NCBI GenBank assembly: GCA_022575985.1
Contig: JAKSXM010000007.1
Coordinates: forward strand, 57,938,501-58,002,500
Source: Anagrus nilaparvatae
Lineage: Eukaryota; Arthropoda; Insecta; Hymenoptera; Mymaridae
Direction of reading: 5' to 3'
DNA: 64,000 nt
In this document: positions 35,001-47,985 of the stretch, one piece after another
How positions within the stretch are numbered: position 1 is the first letter of the stretch
Layout of the letters: each line of letters begins with the position of its first letter
Translations under genes and position numbers: made by a program
Notes under the pieces: generated by a model
The model's input: the letters and a program-made list of their open reading frames with translations, nothing else
What the model was told of the DNA's origin: nothing
Databases searched by the model: none

Positions 35001-38000
35001 AAAATTATAAAAAATTATTGGCCTACATATTTCTCGGTATTCATGTAAAATAATCAATTTAAACAACATTATCTCATTGTAAATAAAACATTTTTTTTTT
35101 TTTTTAATTTTCTTAGAATTTTTATGAAAGAATATTTTTTAATTCAAAATATTATTTTAATACCATGATCAAAAATTATCTTTATTAATAAAAAAAATTC
35201 ATTCATTAAGGAGTAGTCTATATAGATAAAATTTTATTTTAATTTAAATTATGAAAAAATTTAGAGCCAAAAAGCAAAGATTTTAGTTGGATTTTTTATG
35301 TGCTTGAAAAAATTATATGCAAACTAAATTTTACTCATGATTTTATTGTAAATTGCAAAATCAATAAGTATTTGCTTTTAAAATTTTAAGGCTCTCAAGG
35401 TTACCATGAATAGATCATCCAAGAATTTTATAAACTGTTGGATTTATGGGCATTGAAATACTAGATGTAACTTTTCTAATGGGTCTCGTAAATTTAATGT
35501 AAAGCGTTTGCACCAGGAGAATTTTGTCTTGCTATATTTAATATCTTTCCGAATGTAAAAATTTTTTTAAAATTATGCATAAAAATTGATCTTCATATAT
35601 AACGATAAAAAACTAAAGTTCAATTTGATAACCAACTCTTTGCATACAATCAAAGCCAGTCCAAATTTTTGGAATAATAAAAGCCTGTAGCACCTTTTCT
35701 CTTTTTTGAAATTCGTATTTTAAAACAGAACGATATTTCTTACTGAATAAATTTCGAACTACATCTACTTTACATTACACCAAAAAATTTTCTAAAAAGA
35801 GCGAAAAAATGTATTCAGAAAAAATTCGTTAAGAAAAAAAAAACGCAGATTTTAGTTTACCATTATTGGCGTGAAATTTGAGGGATTCTTTATTTTTCTA
35901 GCCGGGTTTGTAGCATACTACTGATTTTTGAAATGGATTATAAACATTTTATAGATTTTTGATATTTTAATCAAAATCATACAGTTTAAGAAAATTTCAG
36001 AAAAGTAGCAAGATTTCACAAAAACAAAATTATTCGCAATCATCTATAAAAAATTTAAACTACTTGTTCGAAAATTATGAAATCACCCGATTTTTTATGA
36101 AAGAACTGCATTTTCTGCCAAAGCAGCATATATTTAAGATGTAATATTTTTCTCATACTTCTTAAAAAAAAAATTTTTAAACAATTTTAAAATGAATAAT
36201 ATTTATTTAAAAAAACCTTGTCGATAGATTCAGACAACTTCGTAGACAGTTTGTATTGGTTCCTGTTAATTTAATTTTTTCTAAGAACTTATGTTATTTG
36301 AATTAATTCTATAATAATTTAAATATTTGCTCTTAATATATATTTTTTTCTTAACTTAAATAATTTTTTATTTTCATCAAAAATTAAATTAAAAATATTA
36401 TTTAATTAAATTAAATTTAATTAAATAAATTAACAAGGCTAAAATATAAAATTTGTATTTTAAGATTGCAAAATAGCGAATTTAAAAAAATTCTTTATGC
36501 AAGCTGAATCTGTAATATGATTGTGTAGAATCTATGGAGAAATCGCTCTTGAAAGTTAACAGTTAACAGGATGGGCAACCGAACAGAGATAAAACTAGTG
36601 CATTCACCGACTCATTGACGCTTTTTAGCAAATGGATAAAGAATCGAACACTGTGAAGAAAATAAAAATTTTATTCTGACAAGACCTTAAGGTTCAATCG
36701 ATTTTGTTGATATGAAAATATGTTGTTGCTCTCAAAAAAGGGTCACATATTTTTTTTATAGGCGAAAAACCACTTTTAAGAGTGAAATAGCCCTTAAAAA
36801 TTAAGGATGAAATTCATATTATTTCATTATTTAACATAAAAGGGTCGTTAAAAAAAAAACGTAACGCTGATAAGATGGGTGAGTATTAAAGAAAAGTACT
36901 ATTTACTTAAAATGAGGTGTGTGGGTATTTAACAGAAAGCTTTAGGTACGTAACGGGTAACTCCATGGATAAATAGCACAAAATGATATCCGAGGTCTCA
37001 AAAATACGAAATTTGTTTTTTTTTCAATAAAACAACTTAAAAATAGATGATTCCCCAATTTTGAAGGTTTTCTATAAATTTTGAAGGGTGCTATGCTGAT
37101 TTAAAGTTTTTTGATCAAATTTCTCTCCTCAGCCACCATTTTTGTAAGTCCCGTAAAAAAGCTCTAAATAACGTTAAAAAAAGAAAAAAAGTAGGCTTTC
37201 GATGTAAAATTTGATGAAATATTCAAATTTTCAGTCAGATTTTTCCTACTCTATGTCAATTTGCAGGAAAATTCAAATTTGTGTTAAACTTTAAGTGAAA
37301 ATAACTCAAAAGTTTCCCTCTAAAAAAAAATTTTTTTTGTCTCAAAATTTTCCAAAATTGCATATATTTTACTGAAAAAAATTTCCCGAGAGTAATTTTT
37401 GTTTTAAGCGAGTAATACCGATTTTCGTTTTTTTCAATTTTGACTTGTTATTTATTTTGCTGATTTCCCGCGCTAAGTCACGTGACCAAATGAAAATCTG
37501 ACCAAAAATTTGAATTCAGCGGGAAATTTTACAAAGGTATAGTAATTTTTGTATCCTTTGAATGATACATCTCAATTTGACAATTTAATTAAAATGGCTT
37601 ATTAAAATATAGAAAAAATGAAAATTTATAAAATGGGATTTTATTGATTTTTGGGTAAAAAGTAAAAATAACTCAAAAGTTTCCCGCTAAAAAAAAAAAT
37701 TTTTTGTCTTAAAATTTTCCAAAATTGCATATATTTTACTGAAAAAAATTTCTCGAGAATAATTTTTGTTTTAAGCGAGTAATACCGATTTTAGTTTTTT
37801 TCAATTTTGACTTGTTATTATTATTATTATTATTCAGTTTATTTGTCGTAACAAAATTAGTACACTCTTTTACAATCATAAATAAGTTAATACAATGTAG
37901 AAAAAATAATGAAAGTTTATAAAGTCTATACAATTGATATAAATGATAAAATATTGAAAATATTAAAATATATTAAAATTATTAAAATATTAAAGTCAAC

Positions 38001-41000
38001 AACAATCTGTCAGTAGTAAATAATTAAAATTAAAATAGATAGATATATTATATATATAACAATTGCTATAACGTCAATAGAATTATAAGTAAATAACAAG
38101 TCAAAAAAGAAAATTAAAGTTATATTAGTAGTCAACAATATAAAGTTAATATATATGTCATTTATTTATTATCCAAGCTAAATAAATAAGATTTTATACT
38201 TTTCTTGAATAGATTGAATGAGGGGAGATCACGTATGCACGGTGGAATTTTGTTCCAAAATTTGGCATACTTTACTTGAAATGATTGCACACCCCAATTA
38301 TTTGTAACAGGAGGTATTTCCAGATCTTTACGAGGTCCCCGAGTTGGTCTGTCTCTTATGTATGGCTTGAATAGTGGTAATAGAAACGGGGGTTGTTTCA
38401 TACGTATTATTTTATACATAGTCAAAGATGCAAAGTAGTCCATTCGTGTAGTTATTTGCATCCAGTTAAGTTACTTGTTAACTTGTTACTTATTTTGCTG
38501 ATTTCCCGCGCTAAGTCACGTGACCAAATGAAAATCTGACCAAAAATTTGAATTCTGCGGTAAATTTTACAAGGGTATAGTAATTTTGGTATCCTTTGAA
38601 TGATACATCTTAATTTGATAATTTAATGAAAATAGATTATTAAAATATAGAAAAAATGAAAATTTATAAAATGGGAGTTTCTTGATTTTTTTACATTTTT
38701 AGCTTAAAAATCATGTAAAATCTAAAAATAAAAATACTTCTTTTGGAAAAACAAAAGTTATGTCTATTATTATTTAAAATCAAGTTTTTTTTAAGTTTAG
38801 ATTTTATTTTCTATAACAATGTTTATAAATAGTTAGAAATGTACCCAAAAATCAATAAAATCCCATTTTATAAATTTTCATTTTTTCTATATTTTAATAA
38901 GCCATTTTAATTAAATTGTCAAATTGAGATGTATCATTCAAAGGATACAAAAATTACTATACCTTTGTAAAATTTCCCGCTGAATTCAAATTTTTGGTCA
39001 GATTTTCATTTGGTCACGTGACTTAGCGCGGGAAATCAGCAAAATAAATAACAAGTCAAAATTGAAAAAAACGAAAATCGGTATTACTCGCTTAAAACAA
39101 AAATTACTCTCGGGAAATTTTTTTCAGTAAAATATATGCAATTTTGGAAAATTTTGAGACAAAAAAAATTTTTTTTAGAGGGAAACTTTTGAGTTATTTT
39201 CACTTAAAGTTTAACACAAATTTGAATTTTCCTGCAAATTGACATAGAGTAGGAAAAATCTGACTGAAAATTTGAATATTTCATCAAATTTTACATCGAA
39301 AACCTACTTTTTTTCATTTTTTAACGTTATTTAGAGCTTTTTTACGGGACTTTCAAAAATGGTGGCTGAGGAGAGAAATTTGACCAAAAAACTTTAAATC
39401 AGCATAGCACCCTTCACAATTTATAGAAAACCTTCAAATTCAGGGAATCATCTATTTTTAAGTTGTTTTATCAAAAAAAAACCAAATTTCGTATTTTTGA
39501 GACCTCGCATATCATTTTGTGCTATTTATTCAATGAATTACCCTATACTATTAGCGTTTTTTTATCTTGTCATACTTGTTCTAAAACAATAAAATGAATT
39601 CTTACCAGTAATAATTCGGCCAATCAGCAATAACGTCACGGAATAACTTCTTGCAATTAAAAACCATCCAAAAGCACAAACAATACCAGCTAAATACAAT
39701 GCAAAACGTCTACCGTAACCCATAGTACTAAGACTTATAAGACAACCAAATGGTACGGATATTGTAAAAATTGATGCTATAAATAAAAATTATAAAACTT
39801 AATTATATATTTATATTAATTTGAAAGAAAATTTAAAACAAAAATTTACCAAACCATGTTGATTGTGTTGGTGTTAAGGTAACTTCATCTGATGTTGTTT
39901 CATTTAATAATAATGGTATTGCAACACCTGAATAACCTATACTCATTCCTGGACCAACTAAAGCTGTTACTGTTAATAAACAGTAAAGGATCTGAAATTA
40001 AAATATAAGTTGAAAAAGAAAAATATTTTTTTTATTGGTATTAATTTTTGTACTGATTTTTTAATCAATTATTTACATTTGATATAGATTAAAAATGAAT
40101 TTGGGAAAATTTTATATTTATTTATTTTTACAAGTTTGTTTATTTTAATAAATTTATTTACTTTTCGATTGATAGATATCAAAATGTTATATCTCTATAT
40201 CACGTAGGTTTTATTTCATCGAAAATAAAAAAATAAAAAATGACTAACCGAATTTCTAGAAACAAATCTTCACAAAGTTTTTTAGCTTTCAACTCTTAAG
40301 CTATACATTGAAAAAAAAAACGTTGCCAAATTATTGACACTACGGCTCCTTAAATAATTAGAAAATATTCGTAATCATCTATTTTACACAATAAAGTATA
40401 ATATGGCAGAAGAAAAACTATAAATGATTTTTTCCTTGATATAAATGTCATTTTAAATTCATTTGTAAGTTCAGATAAAAAAAAAACGCTGCCAAGTAAT
40501 TGTACTATGGTTCCTCATTAACAATAAGAAAATATTATTAATGGTCTTTATTTTACCTAGTAAAAACGATAATTCTAGATATTAGTACTTTCATAGAAAA
40601 AAATTAAGTATTACGTTCAAAAAGAAAAAATCGTCACGTCTTTTAAAAAATTATCGAAAAATTAGGTAACAGATTCGAGATATCGAGTAAAAACCATATT
40701 TTCAGATATAAGTACTTTCATAGAATTAAATGAGGTATTTCATAAAAAAAAAAAAAAAAAAAATTTTACAGTATTTTTTATTTATTTTTTTTTAAATTTA
40801 GTAAAAAAAATTTTGAAAATTTTAAGAATCAGATTATTTTACCAAAAAAATAAATTTATACCAAAAAATTATTATAAACGAGGTTCCTAAAACTAGTATC
40901 TTCCATAGAAATAAATTAGGTAATACTTAGATTCTTTGATAAAAAAATTTTTGAAAAAAAAATTACGTTTCAATTTTTCAGTTCAATTAAACATGCACAC

Positions 41001-42714
41001 ATACAAACTTTTTTTAAAAATTGGTTTTTTAGCTTCCTGGGATCTCAAAACGTGCTTATATGCCAAAAAATCAAAAAGAATAAAGAATTACGATTAAACT
41101 AATGGTAATTTTTGGTCCAAAAACACCAATTCTTGAATTGATACCAAAATTGCAATTTTCGATGAAAAAAGATTTTATAGATCTCAAAAATTTTTCATAA
41201 GCACCAAAAATTCTTTACTCTTCTCATTTCACTAAGTCCTTTTTGGGAAATGGCTCTTCAAAGTTAATTCAAATTATCATACCTGGTTAGCATATAATTG
41301 AAAAAGGTAGAATAAAAAATTTTTGAAAATTCGCTTGTAAGAATTTTTAGAAATTTATAAAACCCATTTTCGTCAGAAATTACAAATTTGGCAGCAATTT
41401 AAAAATTGGTTAATTGACTATAGTGGTGAAAGAATTAGTGATAAAAATTTCGGTTTAAGGCGTTTGAAAGGTGGCACTTACATAAAAAAAATTAGACCAA
41501 CCAGAAGTATTATGGATAACCTGTGAAGTTTTAGCTTTACATTAAAAATTACCAAACAACCCTATTTTGTAACATTGAGCCTAACGTTTCCAGGCCCCAT
41601 AGGCCCATTGGCATGGACGGAGAGAAGCCGCATGTTCTTTCAACATAATAAACTCACCCATAACTATTTAATGTAATTTGGTGTTTCAATGTAAATGAAC
41701 TCCCCATGTAAGTATCCGAAACGAGGATTCAAGAATATTTAATTTATATTTATAAACGATGTTTAAAAATAAAGTACTTCCATAATAATTAGGTACTACG
41801 CCCAAAAATAAAAAAATTTATTATGTTTTTTTCATATTTTGACGCCAAAAATATTGATATCAATATTTTCAAAAAGATTTGAAAAATCGTGATATAATAC
41901 AGAGCAGTGTTTGAAAGTATATTTTAAAATTTTTTAGCGTTTGGCAAAGAACTTTTTAGAAATTCTTGGCATATCTAATATAATAACTAGCAGCTTTGTA
42001 TGTAAAAGACAAAAATTTCTGGATATATCCCTGTATTATCATTTTAACAAAAATGTAATCAGTAAGTTTTAAGGCGTATTTAAAAACCAAACGAAATTAA
42101 AATTAATCTAATAAAGTTTCCTAGTTAAATTTCCTTATATTGAATTGACATAAGAGCAAAAATAGTAACACATTTTAAAATTACTTGGCTACAGAAAAAG
42201 ATTATAAATAAATCTATAAAGGATTAATATTTTTGTAACCAAAGGTCTAACAATAAAGGTTGTAATTAATTTTAAATTCTCAAATATTTTTTAATTAAAA
42301 TATATATAAAATTGATATACTGACTCATATACTAATTAGAAATAAAACTTAAATAAATAATAAAAATTAAATTAATTGCAAATGTAATCTAATAATTAAC
42401 ATTGACCTTCGTCATTATAAAACACTTAAATTAATAAATGATCTATAATGTTTATTCAATTGATTATATCAATTTGCTAAAGTTTACTCTATAAAAAAAA
42501 AGAAATTAATTTTTTTTTACTAAAATTCAAAGAATTAATCAAATTTCTAATAAAAAATTAAAATTTGCAAAATTACTACAAAATAAATATAATTGTACAT
42601 TTATAATTAATTTTATTTAAATTTTATGTATTTTATTTAATTACAACTCTAATACTTTGATTATTAAATTAAAACATTAATTACCTGTATAAAAATTTCT
42701 TCTTTTTCTGTCAT
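32049..42714 (-). CDS. MFS sugar transporter (Tret1/GLUT-like)
   Basis: Seven exons: 42714-42685, 39991-39850, 39776-39606, 34928-34780, 33606-33029, 32525-32390 and 32324-32049, giving 493 residues. It is a 12-helix facilitator of the SLC2 type that should move a hexose or trehalose across the plasma membrane. Signature motifs occur in order: MGYGRR after helix 2, YLPESPRYLL after helix 6, ISQQFCGLY in helix 7, KIGRRP after helix 8, and FLPETLGKS at the end of helix 12. The N-terminal cytoplasmic tail is very short (MTEKEEIFIQ in exon 1). The central loop carries an Asn/Ser-rich, low-complexity insert (about residues 230-255). Introns 1 and 3 are 2.7 and 4.7 kb; the latter is enlarged by a 2.6-kb transposon. 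The substrate is not readable from sequence. Confidence 0.92.
36955..39543. mobile_element. 2.6-kb inverted-repeat element in transporter intron 3
   Basis: The outer ends are reverse complements: GGGTAACTCCATGGATAAAT on the left and the complement of GGGTAATTCATTGAATAAAT on the right. Extensive matching arms follow, including AATAGCACAAAATGATAT and TTTCCCGCGCTAAGTCACGT. The left arm contains a tandem duplication of about 380 bp (units starting near 37300 and 37670), and the second unit is split by a LINE at 37818-38480. No transposase is recognised. A related fragment is present at 150-180 of the window. Confidence 0.8.
37818..38480 (-). mobile_element. 5'-truncated LINE nested in the inverted-repeat element
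   Basis: The minus strand encodes the C-terminal end of a LINE polyprotein (residues such as VKYAKFWNKIPPCIRDLPSF and LFKKSIKSYL), then a short 3' UTR and an (AAT)n tail at 37818-37835. The target site duplication ACTTGTTA lies at 37810-37817 and 38481-38488. The uninterrupted sequence survives in the opposite arm of the host element (about 39050), so the insertion point is independently confirmed. FWN-x-PP style C termini are common in CR1/L2/RTE-like and Jockey-like LINEs. Confidence 0.85.
40180..41000 (-). repeat. Interspersed subrepeat cluster
   Basis: Several diverged units contain GATATCGAGTAAAAACCAT, TACTTTCATAGAA and a 'ggttcctcattaac' block. The same units recur in the opposite orientation at 47290-47460 and 48040-48500. 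They are interpreted as two inverted copies of one repeat-rich element, one of them inside intron 1 of the sugar transporter. Confidence 0.6.
41380..41700 (+). repeat. Interspersed repeat family copy 2
   Basis: This copy is collinear with 28830-29200 and lies in intron 1 of the transporter. Shared blocks are GGCAGCAATTTAAAAATTGG, GTGATAAAAATTTCGGTTT and a 'gagcctaacgtttccaggcccc' block. Confidence 0.5.
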
Positions 42715-43470
42715 TTTTTAAATGTTAATTAAAATTATGCAAAAAATATAAAATATATATATATATAAATGAAAAAAAAACAATGTTATATATGAAACAT
42801 GTATGAGTATAGAACTGAAATCTTATTTACAGCTCTAGAAGTGCATAGCCCCTTGTTGCACTAACATATATGAAGTATAGATTTAATGTGATTTAAAGAT
42901 GCGCGGTTAGATTGATAATTTTTTTTTTTTAACAGATAAAATTATATATTTATAAATTTTAAACTAAAATATTGCAGTTTATTAATAAATTTGTCATAAC
43001 TAAGTTATAAAATTTTATCTTAAGATTATCATAAATAAATTAAAACGAAATAAATTATATTTTATAACTGGGTTATTCAAATAATATCTTATTAGTGTTA
43101 ATTAATTGGAGCCTAATCGATCATTTTTGGACAGATGAATTTTTGGAATAAGATGTCTCCTATTTGATGTTTATGTCGCTCTATTCATTCCCTAAGTCAG
43201 CTTTTACCGTAACCCCTATCAACTCCTAATGTAGAGTGAATTCCGAAATATTTATATGTCCAAGAATGGTCGAATAGGCGTTAAGGTATTACTAAAGTCT
43301 GGGAAGGAATTTTTTTGTGTATTTAAAAAAAATTTATTTCTCAGTTTCTTTATTACTTATCTATTTGAATTTTTTTTTTATTTTAATTAAAATTTAAAGA
43401 AAGTATAAAAATAAAAAATGTAACTATCGCTTTTTAGCTAATTCATAGATGGCGCCAAAGTTGAGCCTCC

Positions 43471-43665
43471 TGTGGGGACACAGATGGCAACTACCATAAG
43501 TCGCTCCCGCAAGCGATAAGTCGACCCCTTGGTCCATATATAAGAAGCCTGTTAACAAGGCCCAACCAACCGTCTAAGGCAGAGGTTACCATCATTGCCT
43601 TACTGAAGAGTCCAGATGGTAACCTCGGGACGAAACGGCATAGTAGGAATCTACTCGATCCTACA
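43471..43665 (+). mobile_element. Candidate solo LTR, 195 bp
   Basis: A compact GC-richer unit begins TGTGGGGACACA and ends GATCCTACA, giving TG...CA ends with a short inverted repeat (TGTGGG / CCTACA). CTCC flanks it at 43467-43470 and 43666-43669, a 4-bp target duplication as left by Ty3/Gypsy-type integrases. A TATA box (TATATAAG, 43537-43544) sits in the right place for an LTR promoter on the + strand. No internal retroelement sequence remains, which suggests recombination between two LTRs. It is 0.75 kb upstream of the transporter start codon. Confidence 0.65.
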
Positions 43666-43684
43666 CTCCAAAAAAGTTACATCT

Positions 43685-43770
43685 CTGTTGTATGGGCTAT
43701 AGTCAAAGAGGTTATAATACCCAAACCTTGTAACTTACTTCTTTTTCTTAATAAAAAAAAAAAAAAAAAA
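43685..43770 (+). mobile_element. Tiny poly(A) retro-insert beside the LTR
   Basis: About 65 bp of unique sequence ends in AATAAA and an A-run. It is flanked by the 15-bp direct repeat AAAAAAGTTACATCT at 43670-43684 and 43771-43785. Poly(A) plus a long target duplication are the marks of LINE-machinery retrotransposition. The source transcript is not recognised. Confidence 0.7.
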
Positions 43771-43794
43771 AAAAAAGTTACATCTACGTGGTGT

Positions 43795-43824
43795 AATGTA
43801 ATGTAATGTAATGTAATGTAATGA
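43795..43824 (+). repeat. (TAATG)n microsatellite
   Basis: Six tandem TAATG units follow the retro-insert. Confidence 0.9.
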
Positions 43825-43989
43825 AATCTCATCTATCCGAATTAATAAGCCTAAAACAAAAAAAAATAAAAAAGGGTTTTATAAAGGAAGGTTTCAGATG
43901 TAATTTACCACAATTAATCAAAAATAGGAAAAAATGAGAAAACTTTTAAAAAAAAATTTACCTACGTTTTTGGTCACATTTTACTTGCT

Positions 43990-46900
43990 AATACTTTATT
44001 ATTGACAATTTTTTTTTATATTGTGGTGAAATCTCGCGTGGGATATTTCAACTATAGTAAAATGAGCCAAGTTTCAACAAAATCGGTATACTCAATCCAG
44101 AGATTTCTATCTCTGCCATGCAAAAAAGTAGGTTTTAAGTAAAAGAGGCAATTAAAATTTTTTAAGAGTAATAACGATTTTGAGCGCGAAAATGATTGAA
44201 TTAAAAAAAATCCTTTTTCTTGAGGGTATAAGGATTTAAATACGAAAAAAAAAATTTCAAAATTTTGATTCACTAGACCTAAGTATTACGAAAATTATTT
44301 TACATAAAATAAAACCTACACTTAAAATTAGAAATACATGAGGTTGATTTAACTTATCCTAACTTATTACTCTTTATCGGTGACTTTTTAATAATTCCAA
44401 CAAAATTTTATTAGCCATGATATTAAACAAAAATTAAGATTCTTTGATCCGATTCAGATTTTTAAGTAAAATCTTATCGTATATCGACGCTACTAGCGAA
44501 AACTACGCCATCTCATATGCTTATACATAGGGCGATATAACCTTGGTATTTTTATACACTTGATGATAAATTTAAAATATTTACAAACTGAATGAGAAAA
44601 CTTGGTAAGAAAATTATTTTTTTTTTGCTGTTGCCTAAAAGGAAAACTTAGTTAAAATAAAAAACTCATTGCTAAACTTTTCAACATATTGCGTTCAAAA
44701 TAAAACTGAAAAAAAAAAAAATTGTGTTCACACAAACATTTCTAGTTAAAAAATTCATTTTACCGTACTAGGCAGTATTTAAATCAAAATTTTATTTTGA
44801 ATACCTAAATTTTTAATTAGAAAATTCAGGAAAAAATTTTTTTCAATAAAATTTTGCATTTCAAGATAAGTTTGTATGACTAAAAAATATGTAATATTAA
44901 AATTTTAATAAAATTTTATAAAATAAATGATACGTGGCATAAAATAATTAAAATATTCCATATTAAAATACCAACAAGGGGAGATTAGAATATTTGGGAC
45001 ACTAAATTACAAAATAGAATTTATTTTGTTGAAAAAATATCTCAGATAGCCTCCGCTTATTCCTTGGGCCTCATAGGCCTAGAAAAAAACTTTTAACTAG
45101 TTTGTGAATTCACATAACCACCGAGCATGGAACATGTTTTCTTACCGCTATAAACAATTAACCAAATAGCTATTTTGCCCTAAAACGATCATTTTTTAAA
45201 TTGCTGCCCAAAATTACAAATGTTGACTAAAATAGGTTTTATAGGTATCAACAATTTTAGACAAGCTCTAAGTTTCTAAAAATTCTTCACCCAGCTTTTT
45301 TGACTTAGTTGTTTCCGATGGGTAATGGCTTGAGATAATAAAATATGATTTTTTGAAAAAAAACTTTAAATTTTAAATTAATATATCATGCAAAAATATA
45401 ATCAAAAAGAGATAAAATGAAAGTTACTTGGTAAAGTTCCTGGGTAGCAACATTTTTTAGAAGTTAGCCTAAGAACCCTATCTTATAAGATAAAGCATAA
45501 CACGGAGTCCTGTTTTTCTAGGCCCAGCAGGTCCGTTGGAATAAACGTTGGGATGTTTTTTTCAAAAAAATAAACTCATCTATAAATATAGCTTGTAATT
45601 TGGAGTCATAAATGTTCGGATATCCCCTTACAAGTAATTTTGAATAAAAATATATTTAAAATAATTTTAAATTGATTATTTTTTAAGTAATAAAATTTAG
45701 TACTTAAAATTATAATTATTTTTAAACAAATATTTAATTTGATTAGTCATGCGTTAATAATAATAATTTGTCTCATTAAAAATTTTGTTTTTTCTATGAA
45801 TAATTATAGAAATTTCAAAGAATATGAACTCACTATTAGATATAAAACGGTGCTATTTCATGATATTTTCATACTAAAAACGTATATTCGCCTTAAAAGT
45901 GATAAAAAATTTTGGATTCCAATGGTATAGGATGGATACCCTTCCTGAATTGCTTTCGAGATTCTATACACAGATCTCAGACAACTTTTCAAACTTAATC
46001 CTTCAAGATCTCGTTCAAGACCCACAATTCTCATTATAAGCTATATAGTGCATTGTAAAGATGAAGGAAGATGATATTTGTTCTATAAATATAAGTCAGT
46101 ATTTTATATCCTAAAGAAGAAATATCTCGGACAGAAACATACAGCTTTAACACGATATTGTAGGCAGGTGTCTATGTAGGCCTTCGTGGCATTTTCGTTA
46201 ACCGTTTATCTTGGATAATCATACAAATCAAGCAACTGATTCTTTACAACTGATTCAGAATATTACCACAGCATAATTTATTAGCTATTTGTTAAGTAAG
46301 TAAAAAATTTAGGTTCTTCAAAAATGAAAATAATAATCGTCCAAGGTTAAAAGGTAGATCATTGTTTAAGTGTATAATGAAAATATTATATTGCAGCCAA
46401 TAACCAGAAAAATGAAGAATGACAAAATTGCAGTTCTGATTAGGAGCAAAATTCTTTATGGCCAAGAATGGCATACAATTTTTCTTCGTAGGTACTTCTC
46501 CATTAAACCCCCAATACCCTGTTTAAATACCCTATAATGCATGCTCTATTTCTCCAATAACAATAACAAATAAAAATAAATAAGTAATTCAAAAAAAAAA
46601 AGAAGTTAAAAAATCAATAACATGCTCTAACTAAAAAAAGAAAGTGTATATTTTTTTATTATTATTAGTAATGTAAATAAAGTAGTTTTTTTAAACTATA
46701 TATATATGTAGAGTATTTCCGTATTTGACCGGGAAGTGTTTTTAACTCTTTTTGCCATAAAGAAACCTTTAAAAAACTATTGTAGATACATTACTAACAT
46801 ATAAGTTTTCTAAGTTTTCATCTGTATACTTTGTAAAGTAATTTTTTTTTTATTACATAGATAATAAAAAAATTATTTATTTATTAAATTGAATTTTTAA

Positions 46901-47160
46901 AAATTACTTATAATTAATTACTTATAATTAATTTACTTATAATTAATAATCTATTATTAAAACTAAAGGTATGAAATAAAATTTCAAAAATTTACTTTAA
47001 TTTATATAATTTTATTTGGTAAATTTTTGAATTGGTTCCTCATAGAGGATACCATTAATTGTTTTAGGTGAAATTTTGATTTTTAATTTTTTGGCATATA
47101 AGCAATTGCTTAAAACTTAAGTTTTGAGACCCCAGGAAACTAAAAAACCGGTTTTTAAAA
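43990..47160. other. Gene-free repeat-rich interval
   Basis: No exon is supported. Interspersed repeat fragments at about 45000-45620 share blocks with 28830-29200 and 41380-41700 (GGACCTGCTGGGCC-like and 'ttggaataaac' text). The motif GCATGGAACATGTT at about 45127 recurs at about 47485 and, reversed, near 48018. Short open frames at 44052, 45739 and 46292 have no recognisable content. Confidence 0.5.
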
Positions 47161-47179
47161 AAAGTTTGTATATGTGTTG

Positions 47180-47181
<2 letters not shown>

Positions 47182-47275
<94 letters not shown>

Positions 47276-47278
47276 ATG
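47182..47278 (+). repeat. (GT)n followed by (GTAT)n microsatellite
   Basis: About 38 GT units run to 47258 and grade into about five GTAT units. The minus-strand open frame of His-Thr repeats across this site is a by-product. Confidence 0.95.
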
Positions 47279-47705
47279 ACTGTAAATTTTTTTATCACAA
47301 AATCTCAAACTTTTTTTTTTTAATTTGGATGTAATACCTCATTTATTTTCATGAAAGTACTTATGTTGTTTAATCGATATCTCGAATCTGATTACTAATT
47401 TTTTTAAAATTTTTTTCCCAAAATTTTTGTTACAAAAAAATACAAAAAAAATTTATAACCGGTTTGTGTAACTACACAACCAACGAGCATGGAACATGTT
47501 CACTTGTAACACTGATAATAATGTATCTATTGTGTTCATAATATAAATATTTATATTCAAATATTTATATTTAAATTTTTATTATAGAAATCATGCTGCT
47601 TAGACATCAAAGTGAACAAAATTAATTACATTTTCAAATTATTATTGTTTTTTAAATAATATGAATTTATTTTTTATTAATTTTTACAGTAAATTCTTTA
47701 AAAAT

Positions 47706-47860
47706 TCTGCACCAATGGTCCCTTGGTACTTCTGCACCAAAGGTCCCTAGGGACTTCTGCACCAAAGGTCTTTATGTACTTCTGCACCATAGGTCCCTAG
47801 GGACTTCTGCACCAATGGTCCCTAGGTACTTCTGCACCCTAAAAGGTCCCGAAATCGAAA
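47706..47860 (+). repeat. 25-bp minisatellite, about 5.5 units
   Basis: Tandem units of TTCTGCACCAAAGGTCCCTA plus GGGAC, each 25 bp, with few changes. The 3' end of each unit is the near-palindrome GGTCCCTAGGGACC. The array runs directly into a segment shared in reverse orientation with 6035-6075. Confidence 0.9.
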
Positions 47861-47875
47861 ATATTCTAAGTCCAT

Positions 47876-47985
47876 TTCACCCCCCCCCCCTAAAAACGGC
47901 ACTTTTTCACCCCCCCTAAAAACGTCAATTTTTGACCCCCCCCCCTAAAAAACGTCACTTTTTCACCCCCCCCCCCCCTGACGAG
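47876..47985 (+). repeat. Poly(C)-containing ~33-bp tandem repeat
   Basis: Four runs of 6-13 C residues are separated by CTAAAAACGTCACTTTTTCA-like spacers. C-runs of this length could form i-motif or, on the other strand, G-quadruplex structures. Confidence 0.85.

Noticed and set aside
47117..47308. Minus-strand open frame with His-Thr repeats
   Set aside because: It is a direct translation of the (GT)n microsatellite.
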